A DNA stretch of 64,000 nucleotides from Salinisphaera sp. LB1 (lineage in GTDB: Bacteria; Pseudomonadota; Gammaproteobacteria; Nevskiales; Salinisphaeraceae): assembly GCF_003177035.1 (NCBI RefSeq), contig NZ_CP029488.1, forward strand, positions 1,984,001-2,048,000, in the 5' to 3' direction. A model generated the notes under the pieces. It saw nothing but the letters and a program-made list of their open reading frames with translations, ran no database searches and was not told the origin of the DNA. Made by a program: the position numbers and the translations under genes. The first letter of the stretch is position 1; every line of letters begins with the position of its first letter. Of this stretch, positions 42,521-51,166 are shown in pieces.

Positions 42521-44493
42521 AAGTGCTGACGATGACCCCGGCTCGTCTGTGCGGGGGCGCGGCCCTGATCGTGGCCGGCCCGGCCATGGCCGCGCTGCAC
42601 GCGGTGGCCGGCAGCGACTGGGCGGGCGGATTCGTGCATCCGAATCCCGACGACATTACCCAGATTCTGGTGCACGACAGCTGGCTGCCGCGATTGACGG
42701 TGGCGCTGATCGGTGGCGCAGGGCTGGCGCTGGCCGGCGTGCTCATGCAGCAGACGCTGCGCAATCCGCTGGCGGCGCCGACCACGCTGGGCGTGGCCAG
42801 CGGGGCCCAGGTACTGCTGCTGGTGGCGACGCTGTTCGCGCCGGGGTTGCTGACCTACGGCCGCGCTGCGATCGCGTTCGTGGGGGGCGCGCTGGCGGTG
42901 GCGCTGGTGTTCGCGCTGGCCTGGCGGCGCGGGCTCGCGCCCGCGGTGCTGGTACTGGCCGGGCTGGTGGTCAACCTGTATCTCGGCGCGGTTTCCCTCG
43001 CGCTCATTTTGTTCAACCAGGACAAACTGCATGGGCTGATGATCTGGGGGGCGGGCTCGCTGGCCCAGAACAACTGGCAGGATGCGTTGCATCTCGCGCC
43101 GCGGCTGGCGCTGGCGGCGGCGGGCGCCGGTGTGCTCGTGCGGGCGCTCGCGGTGCTCGATCTCGACGAGGTGAATGCCCGCAATCTCGGCGTTTCGTTG
43201 CCATGGCTGCGTCTGGCCAGCCTCGGGCTCGCCGTGTTCATCACCGCCAGCATTGTATCGGCGCTGGGCGTGATCGGTTTCGTGGGGCTGGCCGCGCCGG
43301 CGATCGTGCGCCTGGTCGGGGCGCGGACGCTGGGGGCACGCCTGTTCTGGGCACCGGTCTTCGGCGCGCTGCTGTTGGCCGCCACCGATCTGTTGCTGCA
43401 GCTCATTGCCGGCAGCAACGCATCGCTGATCCCCACCGGGGCCACCACCGCGGCGCTGGGTGCGCCCCTGCTGCTATGGCTGGTGCCGCGCCTGTCGGCC
43501 GGCCGCAGCGCGCCCCGCCCGAGCGTCGCGCCCCCGGCCCCGCGGCGAGCGGCGCCGTGGCGCTTGATCGGGCTGCGCGCGATCGCCCTGGCCGCGATGG
43601 CAGTCATCGCGCTGCTGGCCGGGCGCGGCCTGCATGGTTGGAATGCGCCATTCGCGCTGCCCTGGTCGGAAACCGGCGCCTGGCGCGCGCCGCGCGTGCT
43701 CGCGGCCGGCATGGCCGGCATGCTGCTGGCTCTGGCGGGTACGATCATCCAGCGCGTGTCGGGCAATCCCATGGCGAGTCCCGAGGTGCTCGGCGTGAGC
43801 GCCGGCACCGGCATGGGCCTGCTGGCATTGATCTGGTTCGCGCCGGCTGCGGGCACGCTGGCCCTGCTCGGGGCCGGCACGCTCGGCGCGCTGGCGACGC
43901 TGGCCCTGCTGATCGCGATCAACGCCCGCGCGGGCTTCGAGCCGGAACAGCTTTTGCTGACCGGCATTGCGGTAATGTTCGCCTTCGATGCGATCCAGCG
44001 CATCGTGCTCGCCGGCAACGATCCGCGCAGCCAGTCGATGCTGGCCTGGATCTCCGGCTCGACCTATTACGTCGACATGGGCACGGCGGGACTGATTTCG
44101 GCGGTCGGCCTGGTGCTCGTCGCGCTGGCCTGGCCGCTGGCGCGCTGGCTCGATCTGCTGCCGCTCGGCGCGTCGGTCGCGCGCGCGCTGGGGATCAACG
44201 TCACCGTCAGCCGGCTGGTGCTGCTGGGGCTGGTGGCGGTGCTGACCGCCGCGGCCACGCTGGTGGTCGGCCCGCTGTCGTTCGTTGGCCTGCTGGCGCC
44301 GCATCTGGCCCGCATGGCAGGCCTGGCCCGAGCGCGAACGCATATGGCGGGGGCGATGGTCTTCGGCGCCCTGTTGATGATCGCGGCCGACTGGGTGGGC
44401 CGGGAGATCCTGTTCCCGGTGGAGATTCCGGCCGGGCTGGTGGCCACGCTGATCGGTGGCAGCTATTTCATGTGGCGGCTACGGCGGATCTGA
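42517..44493 (+). CDS. fhuB: Double-length ferric-siderophore permease (FhuB-like)
   Basis: 658 residues made of two fused BtuC/FecCD-type halves of ~330 residues each, as in E. coli FhuB (660). Each half repeats the motifs: LALAGVLMQQTLRNPLAAP and LALAGTIIQRVSGNPMASP near the start, GFVGLAAPAIVRL and SFVGLLAPHLARM near the end. ATG 42517 overlaps the fhuD-like stop. About 20 membrane helices. A fused permease is characteristic of the hydroxamate group. Confidence 0.93.
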   Translation: MKVLTMTPARLCGGAALIVAGPAMAALHAVAGSDWAGGFVHPNPDDITQILVHDSWLPRLTVALIGGAGLALAGVLMQQTLRNPLAAPTTLGVASGAQVLLLVATLFAPGLLTYGRAAIAFVGGALAVALVFALAWRRGLAPAVLVLAGLVVNLYLGAVSLALILFNQDKLHGLMIWGAGSLAQNNWQDALHLAPRLALAAAGAGVLVRALAVLDLDEVNARNLGVSLPWLRLASLGLAVFITASIVSALGVIGFVGLAAPAIVRLVGARTLGARLFWAPVFGALLLAATDLLLQLIAGSNASLIPTGATTAALGAPLLLWLVPRLSAGRSAPRPSVAPPAPRRAAPWRLIGLRAIALAAMAVIALLAGRGLHGWNAPFALPWSETGAWRAPRVLAAGMAGMLLALAGTIIQRVSGNPMASPEVLGVSAGTGMGLLALIWFAPAAGTLALLGAGTLGALATLALLIAINARAGFEPEQLLLTGIAVMFAFDAIQRIVLAGNDPRSQSMLAWISGSTYYVDMGTAGLISAVGLVLVALAWPLARWLDLLPLGASVARALGINVTVSRLVLLGLVAVLTAAATLVVGPLSFVGLLAPHLARMAGLARARTHMAGAMVFGALLMIAADWVGREILFPVEIPAGLVATLIGGSYFMWRLRRI

Positions 44494-44502
44494 TGACGGG
44501 TT

Positions 44503-45267
44503 TCAGTCGCGCTTGCGCAAATACTCGATTGTGCCGCCGAAACGCAGGGTCTGCGGGCCATCGGCGAAGAAATGATCGACCGAATCACGGATCCATTGTT
44601 CGATCGCCGCGAACGCGCCGCCGGCGCGATCGGCCGCGGCGATGGCGTTGCTCTGGCTCGTCAGATAGGCCACGAAGGCATCGCGGGTCATGACGATATC
44701 GGTGGCATGGGTTTCGTCATGGTGCACGACCAGCCCGGCGCGGGCGGCCTGTTTGACGCTAATGCCGCCACCGGCGCGGGGCGGACCTGGATAGCGGGCG
44801 TAATAAGCCTGTGCCCAGTCGCGAAAACGGCGCTGGCCGATCATTTCGCCGCGAAAGCCGCAATCGTAGACGATCAGCCAGCCGCCCGGCCGCAGGACGC
44901 GCCCGACTGCGGCGAGGAAACGCCGGCGGTCGAACCAGTGCAGGGCAAGCGCCACGCTAACGAGATCGAAGCTGTCGGCCGCGAAGGGCAGGGCTTCGGC
45001 CGCGGCCGCGACATAATGCGCGCCGGCGGTATCGTCGGCTTCACGCAGCATGGCCGTGGACGCATCGAGCCTGATCGCGGTGTCGGCGATCGCGCGCAGT
45101 GCCCGGGTCGACTGGCCGGTGCCGCAGGCGATATCAAGCGCCCGCGCCAGCCGGCCCGTCGGCGCCACGTGCCGACGCGCGCGTTCGATCACGGTGGCAT
45201 GGAAATCCGGCCGCCCGGCGGCATAGCGCGCGGCGGCCCCGGGCCGGGCGAACGGGTTGTCGCTCAT
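44503..45267 (-). CDS. Class I SAM-dependent methyltransferase
   Basis: 254 residues. The SAM-binding motif is ALDIACGTGQSTRALRAIA; the following acidic strand reads IRLDASTAMLREA, and LPFAADSFDLVSVALALHWF is the motif of the UbiE/BioC-like methyltransferase_11 group. ATG 45267 overlaps the stop of the ABC exporter gene, so both are in one operon with FhuF upstream. Substrate unknown. In this setting modification of a siderophore or peptide is possible. A longer frame to 45501 lies inside the exporter gene and is not real. Confidence 0.87.
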   Translation of the reverse strand: MSDNPFARPGAAARYAAGRPDFHATVIERARRHVAPTGRLARALDIACGTGQSTRALRAIADTAIRLDASTAMLREADDTAGAHYVAAAAEALPFAADSFDLVSVALALHWFDRRRFLAAVGRVLRPGGWLIVYDCGFRGEMIGQRRFRDWAQAYYARYPGPPRAGGGISVKQAARAGLVVHHDETHATDIVMTRDAFVAYLTSQSNAIAAADRAGGAFAAIEQWIRDSVDHFFADGPQTLRFGGTIEYLRKRD

Positions 45268-46919
45268 GCGCGCCGTGCCTGGCGGCCGAGTCGGGCCACG
45301 GCATCGCGGCTGGCGGCATCGCGCTCGCCGCCGGTCAACTCGATCAGCCGGCCGTCGCGCATCTCGAGCAGTCGGTCCGCGGCGCCGAAATAGCTGTCGT
45401 CGTGGCTGATTGCCACGATCGTGTGGCCGATCTCGCGCAAGGCCGGCAGCAGCTCGTGGTAGAACACGCGCCGGAACACCGGGTCCTGATCGGCGGCCCA
45501 TTCATCCAGCAGCAGGATGTCGCGCTGTTCGGCCAGGGCGGTGAGCAGGGCCAGGCGCTTGCGCTGGCCCTGCGACAATTGGGTATCGAGCAGCCGGGCA
45601 CCGTCGCGGGAGAGCTTGCCGTCGAGCTGCAGGCGTTGGCACCAGTGGCGAATGAAAGCCTCGTCGGCGTCATCGCCATCGGCGCCGAGCAGCCGCTCGA
45701 ACAGATGGAAATCAGTGAACACCGCCGAGAACAACGAACGCAGGCGTGTCCGGTCGGCGTCGACGGGATGGTCGTCGATGGCGATCCGGCCGCCGGCCGG
45801 CGTATACAGCCCGGACAACAGCCGGGCGAAGGTGGTCTTGCCGGAGCCGTTGCCGCCGATGATGAAAACCAGTTCCCCGCGTTCGAGCGTGAAATCGATC
45901 GGGCCGATCGTGAAGCCGTTGGCATGGACGAAGATGGCGTGCTCGACCCGGATACGCTGCCACGCGGTGTCCGGCCGGCGGCTTTCGAATTCGGGCCGAT
46001 GCTCGGCGAGATCCAGCGCAGCCAGTTTGTTGAACGCGACCTGGGCATTGAGCAGGGTCGGCAATGCGCCCACCGCGCCGATCATGGGCGTACGCAGGAA
46101 CAACAGGGTGAGCGCGTAGGTCGCGGCGGTGGCGGGATTGGCCCAGTCGAGCGCATTGGCCAGGAAGAACACCAGGCCGATCGCGCCCAGCATCATGATG
46201 TTGGCCCCGTTGCTGGCCGATAGATGAAAGGTGTCGGCACGAATGATGTGGCGTCGGTAGCGCCGGGCATCGGGCGTATAGCGGTGGCTGTACAGATCGC
46301 GCGCCCGCGAGCGGTTGAGGGCCAGTTCCTTGCGGCCGTGGATGACCGTCTCGTAGTCGCGATACAGCGCGTCCTCGGCTTCGCGGACTTCGGCCAGGTG
46401 CGCATAGACGCGCCGGATCAGCCCGTTGCCGATGGCCATCGTCACCGTGATCCAGATTACGGTGACGACCAGCAGCGGTAGCGACAACCAGCCGAGATAG
46501 GCTGTGCACGCCGCGGTCAGCACCAGCCCCTGGACCAGCTCGGGCAGGCGCACGAAGGCAATGGTGACGTTGCGGATATCCGCCGACAGGCTGGCGATGA
46601 GCGCCGCACTGCCGATCGCCTCCTGGCGCGCGATATCGGTATCGAGAATGCGTTTGACCAGGCGCGAGCGCAGATCGAAGACGAAATGATGGCCGAGCGT
46701 GGTCAGGCCGAGCTGGGCGACGAGCGCCATCACGAGCAGGGCGGCAATCAAGCCGAAGAATTGCGGCAGGGCCGACAGAGTCGCGGCCTGATGCGCGATC
46801 AAACGCTGGTTGATGTAGGCGAGCACGCCGACGCCGAGGGCGGCGTGGGCCAGGCTGGCGAGCAGTACGCCGGCAAAGGGCAGGCGGTAATCCCGAACAA
46901 TCAGGCGAATCAGGTCCAT
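45264..46919 (-). CDS. Cyclic-peptide-type ABC exporter (YojI/PvdE/SyrD family)
   Basis: 551-residue half-transporter with N-terminal six-helix membrane domain and C-terminal ATPase, the size of YojI (547). Walker A is FIIGGNGSGKTTFARLLSG; the signature is the unusual LSQGQRKRLALLTAL; Walker B is DILLLDEWAADQDP, whose DEWAADQDP form is typical of this subfamily; the switch His is in VAISHDD. Members export microcin J25, syringomycin or pyoverdine precursors. With Fhu and FhuF genes next to it, siderophore or peptide export is likely, but no biosynthetic enzyme is in the window. Confidence 0.88.
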   Translation of the reverse strand: MDLIRLIVRDYRLPFAGVLLASLAHAALGVGVLAYINQRLIAHQAATLSALPQFFGLIAALLVMALVAQLGLTTLGHHFVFDLRSRLVKRILDTDIARQEAIGSAALIASLSADIRNVTIAFVRLPELVQGLVLTAACTAYLGWLSLPLLVVTVIWITVTMAIGNGLIRRVYAHLAEVREAEDALYRDYETVIHGRKELALNRSRARDLYSHRYTPDARRYRRHIIRADTFHLSASNGANIMMLGAIGLVFFLANALDWANPATAATYALTLLFLRTPMIGAVGALPTLLNAQVAFNKLAALDLAEHRPEFESRRPDTAWQRIRVEHAIFVHANGFTIGPIDFTLERGELVFIIGGNGSGKTTFARLLSGLYTPAGGRIAIDDHPVDADRTRLRSLFSAVFTDFHLFERLLGADGDDADEAFIRHWCQRLQLDGKLSRDGARLLDTQLSQGQRKRLALLTALAEQRDILLLDEWAADQDPVFRRVFYHELLPALREIGHTIVAISHDDSYFGAADRLLEMRDGRLIELTGGERDAASRDAVARLGRQARRA

Positions 46920-46928
46920 GGGCGGGGC

Positions 46929-47717
46929 TCAGGCGTGGCCGGGCGCTCGGCCCGGCTGCTTCAGAGTACGCGCGGCTTTCGCTTCGCCGGCCTCTGGATA
47001 ACTGATGGCGCGAGGGCAGTTGGCGCACAGGGGCAGCGATGGATCCAGGTCGCGCACACAGCACAGCCGCCGACATTCGCGGGTCGGTGCACCCTCGCCG
47101 TCGTGGGCACCCGCTGCCAGCGGTTTGAATGCGGCATGAAACGGGTTGGGGCCGCCGTCGGGCCGCGCGGGCGAATCCAGCAGTGTGCGTGCCGGTGCCA
47201 GCCCGCCGGGTTCGGTCCGATGTTGTTCGGTGAGCTGGTCGAGCACCCACGCGTAGTACACCGCGCCATTGGCGCTGAACACGCGGGGCGACAGCCGGCA
47301 ATCGGCGGCCAGCGCCGACGCCAGCGGCGTCATGACGGCGTCGATCAGGGCGCTCATGTCGCCCGGCGCGGGCGCGCCGAGTGGGTCGTGATCGAAGATG
47401 AAGTGCGCGATCGTGCCGTCTTCGCGACAAGACACGCGCCAGCGGGCCGGGTCGAGATCGAGCCGGCGGCCGGTGGCGCACTGAACCACCACCACGGGGA
47501 TGATCAGTCGTGCAAAGAAGAACTTCGACCACTCGCTGGCCGCGGCCCGCCGATCGGTCATCGCGCGCGCTTCGGCAAACGGGCGCAGCACCGTATCCAG
47601 CGCTGCGCCGCAAACCAGGGCCCGACCCGCGATGACCGGCCCGCCCGCGGGCACGGCATCGCGACAGAGCGTATTCGCTGCGAATTCGAGCCGGTGGGGA
47701 AAGAAACGCGCGTACAT
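46929..47717 (-). CDS. fhuF: Siderophore-iron reductase FhuF
   Basis: 262 residues from ATG 47717, exactly the length of E. coli FhuF; the frame stays open to 47822 but would include the regulatory repeats. It reduces ferric iron in hydroxamate siderophores in the cytoplasm. The diagnostic 2Fe-2S site is C-C-x10-C-x2-C in LCCVRDLDPSLPLCANCPRA near the C-terminus. First gene of the leftward operon fhuF-exporter-methyltransferase. Confidence 0.9.
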   Translation of the reverse strand: MYARFFPHRLEFAANTLCRDAVPAGGPVIAGRALVCGAALDTVLRPFAEARAMTDRRAAASEWSKFFFARLIIPVVVVQCATGRRLDLDPARWRVSCREDGTIAHFIFDHDPLGAPAPGDMSALIDAVMTPLASALAADCRLSPRVFSANGAVYYAWVLDQLTEQHRTEPGGLAPARTLLDSPARPDGGPNPFHAAFKPLAAGAHDGEGAPTRECRRLCCVRDLDPSLPLCANCPRAISYPEAGEAKAARTLKQPGRAPGHA

Positions 47718-47742
47718 GCCGCCTGCGATGCTGCCGCGTAAA

Positions 47743-47767
47743 TGCGAATGGTTATCGATACGATAAC
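47743..47767. promoter_or_regulatory. Fur-like site with GTTATCG/CGATAAC repeat before fhuF
   Basis: GTTATCG-ATA-CGATAAC (47751-47767) is a perfect 7-3-7 inverted repeat. Read on the minus strand, CGATAACCATTCGCA (47743-47757) fits ~10 of 14 Fur positions. It lies 26-50 bp upstream of the fhuF ATG. Iron control is likely; the exact protein is inferred. Confidence 0.6.
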
Positions 47768-47833
47768 GTGTCCGGTTCGTCGAGGAAAGCGTGCCAGGCG
47801 GCGTGATCGCTCCCGCCAACACTGGTCATCGAG

Positions 47834-47871
47834 CCGCCAATTCTGACATGTCGTCTTGTCAGAATTGGCGG
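47834..47871. promoter_or_regulatory. Perfect 15-bp palindrome over a promoter, upstream of the monooxygenase
   Basis: Arms CCGCCAATTCTGACA (47834-47848) and TGTCAGAATTGGCGG (47857-47871) around an 8-base spacer. The right arm overlaps a promoter-like -35 TTGTCA (47856-47861), followed after 17 bases by TATGTT (47879-47884). This suggests a dimeric repressor site, for example TetR- or MarR-type. No candidate regulator gene is adjacent. Confidence 0.7.
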
Positions 47872-47943
47872 GCGTTGCTATGTTCCCGTCAGAACGCGCG
47901 CGCGCCGCGCCGCACTCATGCCACTCGTCCGATGGAGGCCGCC

Positions 47944-49494
47944 ATGGCCGCGACCCGCCTGCTTGCCCGACTCAATCCGCTGGCTTCGCGCCGGATCGAT
48001 ACCGACATGGATATCGCCATCGTCGGCGCCGGCTTCTCGGGCCTGGGCATGGCGATCCAGCTCAAGGAAGCCGGGATCGAGAACTTCACCCTCCTCGAGC
48101 GCGCGGACGAGGTCGGCGGTACCTGGCGCGACAACCATTATCCGGGCGCGGCGTGCGATGTCGCCTCGCATCTGTATTCGTTCTCGTTCGAGCAGAATCC
48201 GAACTGGTCGCGCGCCTTCGGCCAGCAGCCGGAGATCTTCGATTACATCAAGCGGGTGGCCGCGAAATACGACTTGTATCGCCACGTCCGCTTCAACACG
48301 GCGATCCGCGAGGCCCGCTTCGATGAAGACGCCGGCATCTGGCATGCGATCACCGACTCGGGCGAGGAACTGACGGCACGCGTCGTGATCTCGGCGGTGG
48401 GCGCGCTGTCCGACCCGGCCTATCCCAAGATCGAGGGGCTGGAACGGTTCCAGGGCAAGCTCATGCACACCGCCCAGTGGGACGACGACTACGATCTGGC
48501 CGGCAAGCGCGTGGCCGTGATCGGTTCGGGCGCCTCGGCCATCCAGGTGGTGCCGGAGATCCAGAAAACCGCCGGCCACATGACCGTATTCCAGCGCACG
48601 CCGAGCTGGATCATGCCCAAGCCCGACCGGCCGATTCCGGAAAAGGAACAGGCCGAATACCGCGATTCGTTCTACAAGCTGGCCAAGCGCCGTTATCGCA
48701 TCTACTGGATGAGCGAACTGTTCGCGCCGTTCATCATTTCCGATCGCAAGTTCTTCAAGAAAAAGGCGGAGCAGATGGCCAAGAGCCATATCCGCAAGCA
48801 AGTGGCCGACAAGGCCCTGCGCCAGACCGTCACCCCGGACTATGCGATCGGCTGCAAGCGTATTCTGATTTCCAATGACTGGTATCCGGCGATCCAGGCC
48901 GACAATGCCGAACTGATTCCCGACGGCCCGGCCCGGATCACCGAAAACAGCCTCATTACGAAGGACGGGCGCGAGATCGCGGTCGACGCCATCGTCTGCG
49001 CGACCGGCTTCAAGGTGCCGTCGCGGGCGGCGCCATTCCCGGTCAAGGGGCTGGGCGGGCTCGACCTGAACGCGGCCTGGGCCGACGGTGCCGAAGCCTA
49101 CAAGGGCGTCACCGTGTCCGGTTTCCCCAATCTGTTCTTCCTGATGGGCCCGAACACCGGGCCGAGCCATACCTCGGTGCTCGCCTTCACCGAAATGCAG
49201 ATGGAATACATCGCCAAGGCGATCGGGCATATGGCGCGCCACGATCTGAAATGGCTGATGGTGAAGAAATCGGTGCAGGACCGCTTCAATCGCGGTATCC
49301 AGAAGCGCATGCAGCACACCTCATGGACCTCCGGATGCAACAGCTGGTATCTCACCGATTCCGGAAAGAACACAACGCTGTATCCCGGCTTCAACTGGGA
49401 ATACCGCATGCGTCTGTGGCTGTTCCGGCCCGGTGAATACGAGTCCGCGCCGATGTGGCGGGCGGGCGAAGGCGCGGGCCGCGCCGCGGCCTGA
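47944..49494 (+). CDS. Flavoprotein monooxygenase, Baeyer-Villiger type
   Basis: 516 residues. ATG 47944 has GGAGG five bases upstream, inside a short in-frame extension that starts at 47932. The FAD motif is IAIVGAGFSGLGMAIQLKEAG, the NADPH motif is VAVIGSGASAIQVVPEI, and between them FQGKLMHTAQWD is the FxGxxxHTxxW Baeyer-Villiger fingerprint. GTWRDNHYPGAACDVAS is a further family mark. It probably oxygenates a ketone or aldehyde with NADPH and O2. Divergent from fhuF but apparently under its own palindromic operator. Confidence 0.88.
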   Translation: MAATRLLARLNPLASRRIDTDMDIAIVGAGFSGLGMAIQLKEAGIENFTLLERADEVGGTWRDNHYPGAACDVASHLYSFSFEQNPNWSRAFGQQPEIFDYIKRVAAKYDLYRHVRFNTAIREARFDEDAGIWHAITDSGEELTARVVISAVGALSDPAYPKIEGLERFQGKLMHTAQWDDDYDLAGKRVAVIGSGASAIQVVPEIQKTAGHMTVFQRTPSWIMPKPDRPIPEKEQAEYRDSFYKLAKRRYRIYWMSELFAPFIISDRKFFKKKAEQMAKSHIRKQVADKALRQTVTPDYAIGCKRILISNDWYPAIQADNAELIPDGPARITENSLITKDGREIAVDAIVCATGFKVPSRAAPFPVKGLGGLDLNAAWADGAEAYKGVTVSGFPNLFFLMGPNTGPSHTSVLAFTEMQMEYIAKAIGHMARHDLKWLMVKKSVQDRFNRGIQKRMQHTSWTSGCNSWYLTDSGKNTTLYPGFNWEYRMRLWLFRPGEYESAPMWRAGEGAGRAAA

Positions 49495-49506
49495 GCGGCC
49501 GAATCG

Positions 49507-50775
49507 CTAGTCGTGCACGTTGTAAGTGATCCGGTAGATCGTGCTGCCCTGATCGTCACTGACATAGAGTGCGCCCTTCGGCCCGACCGCGAGCCCGGCC
49601 GGGCGATGGGCGGCGTTGCCCGGCGAGCGCACGATCTTTTCGCCGGTAAAGCCGGTCGGGCCGGCGAAGGTGCGATAGGGTTTGCCCGGCTTGTCGCCGT
49701 CGAACGGCTGGTAGATCACCCGAAAGCCCTGTTGCGGCTCGGGTGAGCGATCCCAGGAGCCGTGAAAGGCGATGAACGCGCCGCCGCGATAAGCCTTGGG
49801 GAAGGCCTTGGCCTGATAGAAGACCACATCCATCGGGGCCCAATGCGCCGGGTAGGCCGCGATCGGGTCGGTATAGTCGGCACAACGGCCGATCTTGTGT
49901 CCATCGCCGCCGTATTCCGGGTTCAGGCGGCGCGCATGCGCTTTACCATCGTAATAGCAGTACGGCCAGCCGAAGTTATCGCCCTGCTTGATGTCGAGCA
50001 GAACCTCCGCCGGGAGCCGCACGTTCTGCTCGGTCGAGAATTTCTTCGGCCATAGGGCCGAGAGCTGATCGCGGCCCATCTGGGCGCCGACCAGGCGGTG
50101 CCGCGCCCGATCCCAGGTCAGCGCGAACAGATTGCGGATACCGGTGGCATAGCGTGCCTTGGCGCTGAATTTTTGCTTGGGCTTGTCGGCGGCGAAACGC
50201 CAGATGCCGCCTTGTTTTTCGAGCAGCGGGCAGGGGTCCTGGCCGGGTGAGCCTGGCTGACGATCGTCTTTCTGGCAGGCATTCGATGGCGCGCCGATGG
50301 CCACATACAGATGGTTGGTATCGTCCACGGCGAGCCCGCGTGCACTGTGGGCCTTCTGATCGGGCAGGCCGGTAACGATGCGCTGGCCCTCGCCGTCGGG
50401 AATCGCGCCCCGGCCCAGTCGATAGCGACGCACGCCCGTCGCCGAGGCGGCATACAGCCAGCCATCATGGAGGGTCAGCCCGGTAGCGCCGCCGCGGCCG
50501 AACAGTTGGCGTTTGTCGGCCACGCCGTCGCTGTTGCTATCGATGAGCGCGAGGAGGTCGTGTTTGCCGTCACCGTGATTGACGTTGGCGTAGACCGTGC
50601 CGTTGGCCGCCACCGCGATATGGCGCGGCTGGCGCGCGTTCTTTGCGAAAACCGTGGCGCAGAAATGCGGCGGCAGATCGAGGCCGGCCGTCTTGCACGC
50701 TGCCGCGGCCGCCCCGGGCACAACCAGCATCAGCAGTGGCGCGCCGAGCAGCGCTGTGTTCAGTCGACGAGTCAT
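49507..50775 (-). CDS. Secreted sorbosone dehydrogenase-like (PQQ/GSDH fold) protein
   Basis: 422 residues with a signal peptide (MTRRLNTALLGAPLLMLVVP..AAAAA). The mature part is a six-bladed propeller of the glucose/sorbosone dehydrogenase type: PRHIAVAANGTVYANVNHGD, HSARGLAVDDTNHLYVAIG, GIRNLFALTWD, DNFGWPYCYYDG, FHGSWDRSPEPQQGFRV, and HRPAGLAVGPKGALYVSDDQ near the end. It probably oxidises a sugar or aldehyde in the periplasm with PQQ, but no pqq gene is in the window and the substrate is unknown. Convergent with the monooxygenase gene. Confidence 0.82.
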   Translation of the reverse strand: MTRRLNTALLGAPLLMLVVPGAAAAACKTAGLDLPPHFCATVFAKNARQPRHIAVAANGTVYANVNHGDGKHDLLALIDSNSDGVADKRQLFGRGGATGLTLHDGWLYAASATGVRRYRLGRGAIPDGEGQRIVTGLPDQKAHSARGLAVDDTNHLYVAIGAPSNACQKDDRQPGSPGQDPCPLLEKQGGIWRFAADKPKQKFSAKARYATGIRNLFALTWDRARHRLVGAQMGRDQLSALWPKKFSTEQNVRLPAEVLLDIKQGDNFGWPYCYYDGKAHARRLNPEYGGDGHKIGRCADYTDPIAAYPAHWAPMDVVFYQAKAFPKAYRGGAFIAFHGSWDRSPEPQQGFRVIYQPFDGDKPGKPYRTFAGPTGFTGEKIVRSPGNAAHRPAGLAVGPKGALYVSDDQGSTIYRITYNVHD

Positions 50776-51166
50776 GGCGTGGTTTGGCGTAAGCTCGCTT
50801 TCGCTTATAGCAGCCCCGGTGCCCGGACGCTATCCGAAGCAGTACGCAGGGGCGCGCGTTATCGGGGTCTGTTGCCAGGGGCCGTGCCCCGCGCGGAGGG
50901 GTCTCGGGGGTAGCGCCGGGGCCGCATGCGGCGGCGGGCCACAAGCGCCGACGCTTGTTTTGCCGGTTGCGATTCCGGACAGCGTCGCAGCTGCGCGGTC
51001 AGTGCGAAACGGCTCGAATTCCGGCCGCCGACGCCGCACCGGCCCGGCAAAAATCGTCGCGATAGTCAGAATTGCACGCCCGGTCTCTTGAAGCTGTGCA
51101 TGATGCACCGATCTAGCGGGTATCTATATTCACGCGCGCAATACGTCGCGCCCACAGGAGTGCCGC
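50776..51166 (+). promoter_or_regulatory. Divergent intergenic region before the flavin oxidoreductase
   Basis: 391 bases between the secreted dehydrogenase and flavin oxidoreductase genes. Open frames here are GC-driven and match nothing. The part near 51100-51150 (TAGCGGGTATCTATATTCAC) is the only AT-richer stretch and may hold the rightward promoter. CAGGAG precedes ATG 51167. Confidence 0.3.

Noticed and set aside
42375-44693. 772-codon alternative frame over the FhuB-like gene
   Set aside because: The fused permease in the other frame has both BtuC-type halves; this frame has only Arg/Ala/Gly-rich shadow composition.
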